5,789 bases of DNA from Crocinitomicaceae bacterium (lineage in GTDB: Bacteria; Bacteroidota; Bacteroidia; Flavobacteriales_D; Crocinitomicaceae): assembly GCA_003512365.1 (NCBI GenBank), contig DORI01000041.1, positions 1 through 5,789 on the forward strand, in the 5' to 3' direction. The notes under the pieces were generated by a model, which ran no database searches, was not told the DNA's origin, and worked only from the letters and a program-made list of their open reading frames with translations. Both the position numbers and the translations under genes were made by a program. Positions 1-5,789 of this stretch are shown here, piece after piece. Position 1 is the stretch's first letter. Every line of letters starts with the position of its first letter.

Positions 1-1740
1 GCTGGAATAGATTCGCTAAATGCCTTTGTGGCCAGTAATTTGGGATTTGCACCCATAACTTCTACCATAGTAGTTTCTCCACTTTTCACCTTCAATGGTG
101 TAAGTTGTCCAGGAGTTAAGGATACATTCCAAATCATAGTAAATCCTCAGCCATCTGTTTTCGCATTAAACAATCTTACTCTGTGTGAAGGAACAAATTC
201 TCAACTTGTGAACATTTTGGGTCCAATTGGAGGAACAACATTTTCTTGGACGAATTCGAATGCGGCTGTCGGATTGTCGTCAACAGGAACTGGAAATATC
301 CCTTCATTTTTAGCCAACAATCCAACACTTGCACCAATTCAATCAACCGTAACAGTTACACCTTTATTTGTCAACGGAGGAGTGCAATGTCAAGGGCAAT
401 CTACCTCATTTAACATAACAGTAAATCCCGCTCCAAATGTTGATACAATAAACTTGGCAATATGCCCTGGAGAGAATGTTATCCAACCTCTTTCTGCCAA
501 TTTGCCAAGTACCTTTACGTGGGTTGCAATTCCAAATCCATTAGTTATTAATGAAACCTCAAACCCTGTTCAAACTTCAAATACAATAAACGATAACCTA
601 ATTCAAACAACAAACATTCCTCAAACTGTACAATATAATATTGTTGCTACAAGTTTGGCTCATAGTTGCGTTGGAAATGGGGTTGTTAATGTGGTTGTAA
701 ATCCTTGGCCTACAGTTGCCTTTACAGCACTAAATCCACCCTATTGCGATTTAACTCCAATTGCATTTCAAAATAATTCTATTGGCACATATGATTATTT
801 ATGGCAGTTTGGCGATGGAACCAATAGTTATCTTGAGAATCCAACTCATCAATTTCCTGCAGTTGGATCCTATAATGTAACGCTCGTAGCCACAGACCCA
901 CTCTCAGGTTGCATTGACAGCACGATGGTTCCTGTAAATATTTCTCCTAGCCCAAATCCAGGATTCAGCTATTCTGATTCTATTGGTTGTGGTCTTCTTG
1001 ATGTTGTTTTCACAGCAGATGTATACAACCCAACCTGGAATTATCAGTGGAGTTTCGGCGACGGAGCGACCACACAACAGGTGGGTCAGGTTGGATATCA
1101 ATACGGAAATGCAGGTTGTTATGACATCAGTTTAAGTGTAACCAATCAGCAAGGATGTACAACAACTGAAACTTATTTCGATGGAATTTGTATTTACGAG
1201 AGTCCTGTTGCTTTAATTGGAGCTGATCCTACTTGGGTTACCACCTTTAATCCATTTGTTCAATTTTCAAATAGCTCAATTAATGCGACATCTTACGAAT
1301 GGAATTTTGGAGACGGAACTAACGGATATGGTTATGACCCTTCACATGTCTTCCCTTCAGAACCTGCGGATTTTTTGGTGTCAATGATTGCTTTAAATGA
1401 AGTTGGATGTAGCGATACCGCATACATAAATATTCATGTGGAACAAACGCTAATCTATTATGTTCCGAATACCTTTACCCCGAACAATGATGAGAAAAAC
1501 CAAGTATTTAAACCAATTTTAACTGAAGGATATAAAGTAGGAAGTTACTTATTAAGAATTTATAATCGCTGGGGAGAATTGGTATTTGAATCTCTTGATG
1601 AAAATGTGGGATGGGATGGCTCTTATGGTCCTAAAGGTAGAAATTGTCAAACTGGAACCTATACATGGGTATTAAACTTCCAAGTATTACAGACACAAGA
1701 GGACAAAGAAATCGTTGGTCATGTGAATTTAATTAAATAA
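1..1740 (+). CDS. PKD-repeat surface protein with type B T9SS sorting domain (5'-partial)
   Basis: Large secreted, probably adhesin-like protein, cut at its N terminus by the window edge. Frame 1 is open from base 1, so the GTG at 28 is an internal Val and not a start; 579 residues are visible. Residues 1-237 are tandem PKD-like modules of about 92-94 residues, each ending in a VNPxPxV linker (VNPQP 47-51, VNPAP 141-145, VNPWP 233-237). Three classical PKD domains follow (about 235-316, 318-399, 400-481), with core motifs WQFGDG (268-273), WSFGDG and WNFGDG. Residues about 486-579 form a gliding-motility-associated C-terminal (CHU_C/TIGR04131-type) domain: VPNTFTPNND, LRIYNRWGELVFES, GWDG, GTYTW and a terminal GHVNLIK. 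In this family the C-terminal domain directs export through the type IX system; type B cargo such as SprB depends on a PorP/SprF-like partner, none of which is in the window. The ligand is unknown. Domain calls are confident; the adhesin role is inferred. Confidence 0.93.
   Translation, partial: AGIDSLNAFVASNLGFAPITSTIVVSPLFTFNGVSCPGVKDTFQIIVNPQPSVFALNNLTLCEGTNSQLVNILGPIGGTTFSWTNSNAAVGLSSTGTGNIPSFLANNPTLAPIQSTVTVTPLFVNGGVQCQGQSTSFNITVNPAPNVDTINLAICPGENVIQPLSANLPSTFTWVAIPNPLVINETSNPVQTSNTINDNLIQTTNIPQTVQYNIVATSLAHSCVGNGVVNVVVNPWPTVAFTALNPPYCDLTPIAFQNNSIGTYDYLWQFGDGTNSYLENPTHQFPAVGSYNVTLVATDPLSGCIDSTMVPVNISPSPNPGFSYSDSIGCGLLDVVFTADVYNPTWNYQWSFGDGATTQQVGQVGYQYGNAGCYDISLSVTNQQGCTTTETYFDGICIYESPVALIGADPTWVTTFNPFVQFSNSSINATSYEWNFGDGTNGYGYDPSHVFPSEPADFLVSMIALNEVGCSDTAYINIHVEQTLIYYVPNTFTPNNDEKNQVFKPILTEGYKVGSYLLRIYNRWGELVFESLDENVGWDGSYGPKGRNCQTGTYTWVLNFQVLQTQEDKEIVGHVNLIK
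28..711 (+). repeat. Tandem PKD-like protein repeats
   Basis: Diverged in-frame repeats within the surface protein. The first two copies share a tail pattern APIxST-V-V-PLF---GV-C-G----F-I-VNPxPxV; the third is more diverged (TVQYNIVATS, HSCVGNG, VNPWPTV). The linker starts at 139, 421 and 697, giving periods of 282 and 276 bases, and the eight bases GTAAATCC are identical at all three. The first copy is incomplete because the window begins inside it. The repeats are recognisable in protein but largely diverged in DNA, so they look old rather than recently amplified. Such modules usually act as rigid spacers in long surface proteins. Confidence 0.75.
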
Positions 1741-1863
1741 AACTAATTGAATTTGTATCCGTTTTCTAGCAAATTAGAATTCATTTTTTTTCAGAGCAAA
1801 CTAAGAGTATTATTTTTTTCTACTAATTCCCGATTTTTAGGTATCATTGCACGTAGTTTGAAA

Positions 1864-1920
1864 ATGAAGAATTTGTTTTTTCTTATTGCTCTGCTTAGCC
1901 TAAATTTTCATTATTATGGT
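1864..1920 (+). other. Sec signal peptide of the GH20 enzyme
   Basis: Residues 1-19: one Lys near the N terminus, a hydrophobic core (LFFLIALLSL), then a polar stretch ending YYG before QEKS. No Cys lies at the expected cleavage point (the first Cys is residue 24), which argues against a lipoprotein. Its position fixes the translation start at 1864. The exact cut site is an estimate. Confidence 0.75.
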
Positions 1921-4119
1921 CAAGAAAAAAGTTGTCCGATCTTACCAACTCCTGTAACCTATCAAACAACAAATGAAATTATTAGTATTCCCAAATCGAT
2001 TATTATTGATACAACAAATTTGAGTCTGAACAATTTCAATCAACTCAAAGAACTTGGGAAAATATACCATAATTTAGATTACACGACTTCGAAAGAACAA
2101 CCACTAATCGTTTTTCGAAAACTAAAAAATGTAATGGAAGACTCCTATTCCATAAATGTTGCCGAAAACATTGCTATTTCCTATTGCTCCGAACGCTCTT
2201 GCTATTACGCGTTCCATTCGTTGATGCAATTGATTCAGCAAAATGGACAAGAATTGCAGCTCAATAAATGCTTCGTAAAAGATTATCCCAACTTTCAATG
2301 GCGTGGATTACATTTGGATGTAGCACGGCACTTTTTCACCAAAGAAGAAGTGAAACGATTTTTGGATATTATGGCAATTTATAAGTTTAACATGTTTCAC
2401 TGGCACCTTACCGATGACCAAGGTTGGCGCATTGAAAGTAAAAAGTACCCAAAACTGACGGAAATTGGTGCTTGGAGAGACAGTACTGTAAATTTGCATT
2501 ATTCAACTCAACCAAGGACATACAATAAGGTTCGGTACGGCGGATTTTATACGCAAGAGGACGTTAAAGAAATTGTTAGTTATGCCGCTGAACGCTTTAT
2601 TACAGTAGTTCCTGAAATTGAAATGCCTGGACACGCACGTGCTGCACTTGCCGCTTACCCACATTTATCATGTACTGGGAAATCGATGCCTGTAGAAAGC
2701 CTTTGGGGTGTTTTTGATGATATTTTTTGTGCTAAAAAAGAATCAATTGATTTTTTAAAGGACCTATTGGAAGAGTTTATTCCACTTTTTCCGGGAAATT
2801 ATTTTCACATTGGAGGAGACGAAGCACCAAAAACGCGCTGGAAAAAATGTGCAAAATGTCAAGAAGTTATCGCTACAAATCATTTAAAAGACGAACATGA
2901 ATTACAAAGTTATTTCATCAAACAATTAGATGTTTTTCTCGATTCAAAAGGTAAAAAGCTTATCGGATGGGACGAAATTCTTGAAGGAGGATTATCTCCA
3001 AATGCGGCGGTAATGTCATGGCGCGGTTACGAAGGTGGTATAGAAGCAAGTAAACTCGGTCACGAAGTTGTGATGACACCAGGTTCTCATTGCTACTTTG
3101 ATCATTATCAAGGAAAATCTAAAGAGGAACCTCTCGCAATAGGTGGTTTTACACCTTTAGAGAAAGTGTACGACTTTTCACCAATTCATCCAGAAATGAA
3201 TTCCTCACAAACAGCTTATGTGCTTGGTGGTCAAGCAAATTTATGGACTGAATATATCGATTCTTTCGAAAAATTAATGTACATGGCCTATCCAAGAGCT
3301 ATAGCACTGAGTCAGGTACTTTGGAACCCTACAACAAAACCTAGCTATGAAATCTTTGAAAAATCTCTCATTGATAATCAATTTCCAGTTTTAAAGAGGT
3401 TAAATGTGAATTATTCAAGTACAAACCTTTATCCAAAAGTTGAATTGGCAGCAGAAGATAGTGGAATAAGTTTGAAAGTATCCTCAAAGAAAAAAGATGA
3501 CATTTTTCACTTAATATTTGAGAAACCTCTTTTAATTAGAAAAAATAAAACTTCAGAATTGATCTTTCAAAATAATCAATCCTTTTTGATTTCAAGAAAT
3601 TTAGGTTCCGATACCTTTAATTTTTCACTCCACAGCGAACATTTCGGGGTATCTCAATCGTATCGGGTTTTGCCACATATAGGATTAGGAGAAAACATAC
3701 ATTTCAAAACTAAACCGAATAAACAATACGACAGCGGTAAATTAACATTAGTAGATGGTCAAACGGGAAGCAGGCCATGGAAAGGACATGAATGGATCGG
3801 ATTTGATACATGTAATGTTTCGATTGAAGTTACATTAGCAAAAAAAATACAGGTCAAGGAATTAAACCTTTCCTTCCTGCATGAACCCGGTAGTTGGATT
3901 TACGCCCCAAAACAAATTACACTTTTATGGAAGGAAAGAACTAAAAACCTTGTGACCACATTTTCTTTATCCTCGGGACAAGAATTAATAAGTCTACCAT
4001 TTAACCGAAAAATTAAATCCATTCAAATTCAAATCTCAAATGCTGAGAAAATTCCGTCCGGGAATCCCGGAGAAGGACATGTTCCTTGGACATTCATTGA
4101 CGAAATTATTTTACGCTAA
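1864..4119 (+). CDS. Secreted beta-N-acetylhexosaminidase, glycoside hydrolase family 20
   Basis: Exo-acting enzyme that removes terminal GlcNAc/GalNAc from glycans or chitooligosaccharides by substrate-assisted catalysis. The ATG at 1864 gives 751 residues and begins a clear Sec signal peptide (MKNLFFLIALLSLNF, probable cut after YYG at residue 19; no lipobox). An in-frame TTG at 1747 would bury this signal behind 39 unrelated residues and is rejected. Residues about 22-140 are the GH20b N-terminal fold; about 142-495 the catalytic barrel. By alignment to known GH20 enzymes I see Arg147 (WRGLHLDVARHFF), Asp184 (WHLTDDQGW), His257 (EMPGH), the catalytic pair Asp319-Glu320 (HIGGDE), Trp369 (GWDE), Trp386 (SWRG), Tyr411, and Trp461/Glu463 (LWTEY), so it should be active. 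About 516-615 is a beta-rich linker region; about 621-751 resembles the discoidin/F5/8C-like module common on Bacteroidota GH20 enzymes (DGQTGS, EWIGFD, WIYAPKQITL). No T9SS tail is visible, so the periplasm or outer-membrane face is likely. The 123-bp leader shows no convincing promoter or Shine-Dalgarno. Confidence 0.95.
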   Translation: MKNLFFLIALLSLNFHYYGQEKSCPILPTPVTYQTTNEIISIPKSIIIDTTNLSLNNFNQLKELGKIYHNLDYTTSKEQPLIVFRKLKNVMEDSYSINVAENIAISYCSERSCYYAFHSLMQLIQQNGQELQLNKCFVKDYPNFQWRGLHLDVARHFFTKEEVKRFLDIMAIYKFNMFHWHLTDDQGWRIESKKYPKLTEIGAWRDSTVNLHYSTQPRTYNKVRYGGFYTQEDVKEIVSYAAERFITVVPEIEMPGHARAALAAYPHLSCTGKSMPVESLWGVFDDIFCAKKESIDFLKDLLEEFIPLFPGNYFHIGGDEAPKTRWKKCAKCQEVIATNHLKDEHELQSYFIKQLDVFLDSKGKKLIGWDEILEGGLSPNAAVMSWRGYEGGIEASKLGHEVVMTPGSHCYFDHYQGKSKEEPLAIGGFTPLEKVYDFSPIHPEMNSSQTAYVLGGQANLWTEYIDSFEKLMYMAYPRAIALSQVLWNPTTKPSYEIFEKSLIDNQFPVLKRLNVNYSSTNLYPKVELAAEDSGISLKVSSKKKDDIFHLIFEKPLLIRKNKTSELIFQNNQSFLISRNLGSDTFNFSLHSEHFGVSQSYRVLPHIGLGENIHFKTKPNKQYDSGKLTLVDGQTGSRPWKGHEWIGFDTCNVSIEVTLAKKIQVKELNLSFLHEPGSWIYAPKQITLLWKERTKNLVTTFSLSSGQELISLPFNRKIKSIQIQISNAEKIPSGNPGEGHVPWTFIDEIILR

Positions 4120-4173
4120 AGACAACTAACCTATGTCAAGAATCTTTGTAAAAAGAAATTTTAATTTCGCCAT

Positions 4174-5058
4174 ATGCAAAGAGATTCATTTCTACGTCTT
4201 ATGGGATTGAGCTCCATTGGTTTAAGTATTTCCGGTCTTTCGTCTTTAATAGACTTTTCAACCTCACTTGAAAGAACAGACAAAATGCCTACACTTTTCA
4301 TTGGCCATGGTAGTCCAATGAATGCGATTGAGAAAAATACATTTGTTAATCGTATCCAACAACTTCATTCTCAACTTCCGGTTCCTAAAGCAATTATTTG
4401 CATATCTGCTCATTGGTTGACAAATGGCACTTATGTTACTGCGATGGAAAATCCTAAGACAATTTATGATTTCCATGGCTTTCCAAAAGAACTATACGAG
4501 GTTGATTACCCAGCTCCCGGATCTCCTGAACTAGCTGCCTCTATCAGTTCAATCGTGGAAGATATACAAATTCATCACGATTTGTCTTGGGGGTTAGATC
4601 ATGGCACCTGGTCTATTTTAAGAAATATCTATCCCTCAGCAAATATTCCTGTACTTCAACTGAGTATAGATTGGAAAAAACCTTTGGATTTTCATGTAAT
4701 GCTTGCTAAGAAACTTAGGATGTTAAGAGAAAGGGGTGTACTCATTATTGGGAGTGGAAATATCGTTCACAACTTAGGCCTTGTTGATTTTTCAAAACTC
4801 AACCAAGTAGGATACGGATTTGATTGGGCCATTGAAGCTAGAGAATTCGTAAACGATAAAATTTTAAAAAGTGATTTGAATTCATTACTTAAATACCAGA
4901 ATGGACCGAATTATCTAAAACTTGCCATTCCTAGTCCGGATCATTACATTCCTTTATTGTATGTTTTGGGGCTTCGAAGGAACGATGACGAGCTGACTTT
5001 TTTCAATGACGAACTAATAGCAGGAAGCTTAAGTATGACCTCAATCATGTTGAGTTAA
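4174..5058 (+). CDS. ygiD: DODA-type (LigB family) extradiol aromatic-ring dioxygenase, YgiD-like
   Basis: 294-residue member of the class III extradiol ring-cleaving dioxygenases, closest in motif content to the 4,5-DOPA dioxygenase YgiD of E. coli and plant DODA. The family opens catechol rings using a His-bound metal; the E. coli enzyme acts on L-DOPA, but the physiological substrate here is unknown. Residues corresponding to the YgiD metal/catalytic set are present: His45 (GHGSPMNAI), His80 (SAHW), His199 (GNIVHN) and His257 (PSPDHYIPL), plus the conserved His143 (LDHGTWS). The His45-His80 spacing of 35 equals that of E. coli His22-His57. The C terminus (GSLSMTSIML) is also family-typical. 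The core begins at MPTLFIG (Met38, ATG at 4285); the 37 residues before it contain a hydrophobic stretch headed by RDSFLRLMG, similar to extensions seen in Bacteroidota homologues, so I keep the ATG at 4174. It lies 54 bp after the GH20 gene on the same strand, with no terminator between, so co-transcription is possible. The coding region runs into the terminator hairpin. Confidence 0.9.
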   Translation: MQRDSFLRLMGLSSIGLSISGLSSLIDFSTSLERTDKMPTLFIGHGSPMNAIEKNTFVNRIQQLHSQLPVPKAIICISAHWLTNGTYVTAMENPKTIYDFHGFPKELYEVDYPAPGSPELAASISSIVEDIQIHHDLSWGLDHGTWSILRNIYPSANIPVLQLSIDWKKPLDFHVMLAKKLRMLRERGVLIIGSGNIVHNLGLVDFSKLNQVGYGFDWAIEAREFVNDKILKSDLNSLLKYQNGPNYLKLAIPSPDHYIPLLYVLGLRRNDDELTFFNDELIAGSLSMTSIMLS

Positions 5059-5083
5059 AAAAAGCTACCCGAAGGTAGCTTTT
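5057..5083. terminator. Bidirectional Rho-independent terminator between convergent genes
   Basis: Perfect 10-bp stem, 5060-5069 (AAAAGCTACC) pairing with 5074-5083 (GGTAGCTTTT), with a four-base loop at 5070-5073. On the plus strand the loop is CGAA and the U-tract is only four T's before a C. On the minus strand the loop reads TTCG closed by C-G (the stable cUUCGg tetraloop) and is followed by seven T's (complement of A's at 5057-5063). It therefore serves both genes but looks stronger for the minus-strand isomerase. Its A-tract overlaps the TAA stop of the dioxygenase. Confidence 0.92.
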
Positions 5084-5085
5084 CA

Positions 5086-5789
5086 TTAATGCTTGTGATT
5101 CGGGTCACTGTGATCGTGATCATGTGGCACTTCTGTTGGAGATGCCGTTATTGACAAAATTTCAATGTCAAATACTAAATCCGAATATGGAGGAATTGCA
5201 CCAGGTCTTCCTTGTGCTCCGTATGCTTGATAGTATGGTATTATTATTTTCGCTTTTCCACCTTGACCAATCAAGGTAACTCCCTCCTCAAAACCAGAAA
5301 TCATTCTTTGCTCCAAATACTTAAAAGGCATCGGTTGATTTCTGTCATACGATGAATCAAATTTCTTTCCATCAGCGCGCAATGTTCCGTTGTAGTGAAG
5401 TGTTACCTGCTCACCTTTTTGAGCTCTTTTTTCATCCCCAGTTTTATCAATAATATATACTAGACCTGTAGGGCTTAGAACCGCATTTGGGTATTTTACT
5501 TTTACCTCATTGTACATATATGTTTTATATTCATCTTGTGACATTGCTGAAATTTTGGCGATTTTCTCTTGTCTTTCTTTTTCAGCTTTCGCAAATGCCT
5601 CGTAATATTTACCAAAAACTTCAATTGCATTAAACTTCTTAGCCTCACTTCCAACTCGAATAATTTTTACTGTTTTCATAACATCATCCTGTTGGATAGC
5701 ATCCACAATCGATTGCCCTTGTAAAACATGACCAAAAACCGTGTGTTTTCCGTCTAACCAAGGCGTTGGAATGTGGGTGATAAAAAACT
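5086..5789 (-). CDS. Cyclophilin-FKBP fusion peptidyl-prolyl isomerase with His-rich tail (5'-partial)
   Basis: Folding helper that would catalyse cis-trans isomerisation of Xaa-Pro bonds; the 5' end lies beyond the right edge. The frame is open to base 5789, so the GTG at 5706 is an internal Val; 233 complete residues are visible. Residues 1 to about 44 are the C-terminal part of a cyclophilin domain: FFITHIPTPWLDGKHTVFG carries equivalents of human CypA Phe113, Trp121 and His126, followed by IVDAIQQDDV and VKIIRV. Residues about 45-107 form a Lys/Glu-rich, probably helical linker (FAKAEKERQEKIAK). About 108-215 is a full FKBP domain (GLVYII, TLHYNG, FDSSYDRNQP, GFEEGV, AYGAQG, IPPYSDLVFDIEIL). 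Equivalents of the FKBP12 pocket are Tyr132, Phe143, Asp144, Phe155, Ile163, Tyr189, Ile198 and Phe206; the position of FKBP12 Trp59 is Phe166. Residues 222-233 carry five His. The N terminus, and so localisation, cannot be seen. It is transcribed convergently with the dioxygenase and ends two bases before the shared hairpin. Confidence 0.93.
   Translation of the reverse strand, partial: FFITHIPTPWLDGKHTVFGHVLQGQSIVDAIQQDDVMKTVKIIRVGSEAKKFNAIEVFGKYYEAFAKAEKERQEKIAKISAMSQDEYKTYMYNEVKVKYPNAVLSPTGLVYIIDKTGDEKRAQKGEQVTLHYNGTLRADGKKFDSSYDRNQPMPFKYLEQRMISGFEEGVTLIGQGGKAKIIIPYYQAYGAQGRPGAIPPYSDLVFDIEILSITASPTEVPHDHDHSDPNHKH

Noticed and set aside
904..1101. Minus-strand open frame of 65 codons inside the surface protein gene
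   Set aside because: It lies wholly within a strongly supported coding region and shows no recognisable domain.
1771..1791. A/T-rich stretch with GAATTC and eight T's as a terminator for the surface protein gene
   Set aside because: Apart from the 6-base palindrome the flanks do not pair, so there is no stem.
1851..1860. TAGTTTG resembling the Bacteroidota -7 element TAnnTTTG before the hexosaminidase
   Set aside because: The spacing between TA and TTTG is one base short, no TTG element lies at the right distance upstream, and it sits only three bases before the start codon.
1747..1863. In-frame TTG start upstream of the hexosaminidase, adding 39 residues
   Set aside because: The extension resembles no known domain and would place the clear Sec signal peptide at residue 40; the ATG at 1864 is far better.
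2308..2499. Minus-strand open frame of 63 codons inside the hexosaminidase gene
   Set aside because: It is antisense to conserved GH20 active-site coding sequence and has no features of its own.
4141..4148. AATCTTTG as a possible -7 promoter element for the dioxygenase gene
   Set aside because: It differs from TAnnTTTG at the first base and has no matching -33 TTG; one near match in A+T-rich DNA is expected by chance.
4155..4168. GAAATT-TT-AATTTC inverted repeat between the hexosaminidase and dioxygenase genes
   Set aside because: The loop is only two bases, the stem is nearly all A/T, and no T-tract follows, so it is not a credible terminator.
4264..4476. Minus-strand open frame of 70 codons inside the dioxygenase gene
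   Set aside because: It is antisense to the conserved metal-binding region of the dioxygenase; it is a shadow frame.
5704..5706. GTG as the start of a free-standing FKBP protein
   Set aside because: The upstream codons in the same frame encode a conserved cyclophilin segment, so this is an internal Val.

Overview
The window is A+T-rich coding DNA from a member of the Bacteroidota, most likely a Flavobacteriia/Crocinitomicaceae-type organism. This rests on a type B type IX secretion (T9SS/CHU_C) sorting domain on a PKD-repeat surface protein, a GH20 hexosaminidase with the layout usual in that phylum, a LigB-family dioxygenase with the N-terminal extension common there, and A-rich leaders without clear Shine-Dalgarno sites. 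The species assignment is inference; no taxonomic marker gene is present.

Layout: positions 1-1740 (+) hold the 3' part of a large secreted adhesin-like gene whose start lies to the left. A 123-bp spacer leads to a secreted beta-N-acetylhexosaminidase (1864-4119, +). After 54 bp comes a DODA-type extradiol dioxygenase of the YgiD type (4174-5058, +). A 27-bp convergent gap, almost filled by a two-way intrinsic terminator, separates it from a minus-strand peptidyl-prolyl isomerase (5789-5086) whose start lies beyond the right edge. That last gene is better described as a cyclophilin-FKBP fusion: the reading frame stays open to the window edge, and the extra residues are an unmistakable cyclophilin C-terminal half ahead of a complete FKBP domain and a His-rich tail.

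How the genes relate: the hexosaminidase and the dioxygenase could be co-transcribed (same strand, 54 bp, no terminator seen), but no shared pathway is evident. The adhesin (outer surface), the hexosaminidase (Sec-exported glycan hydrolase) and the isomerase (perhaps an envelope folding helper) would fit envelope functions, but this is context only. I see no RNA gene, mobile element, CRISPR array or clear undescribed system. The most notable points are the dual-family isomerase with its His-rich tail, the cysteine pattern of the adhesin, the degenerate Tat-like leader on the dioxygenase, and the strand-asymmetric terminator.
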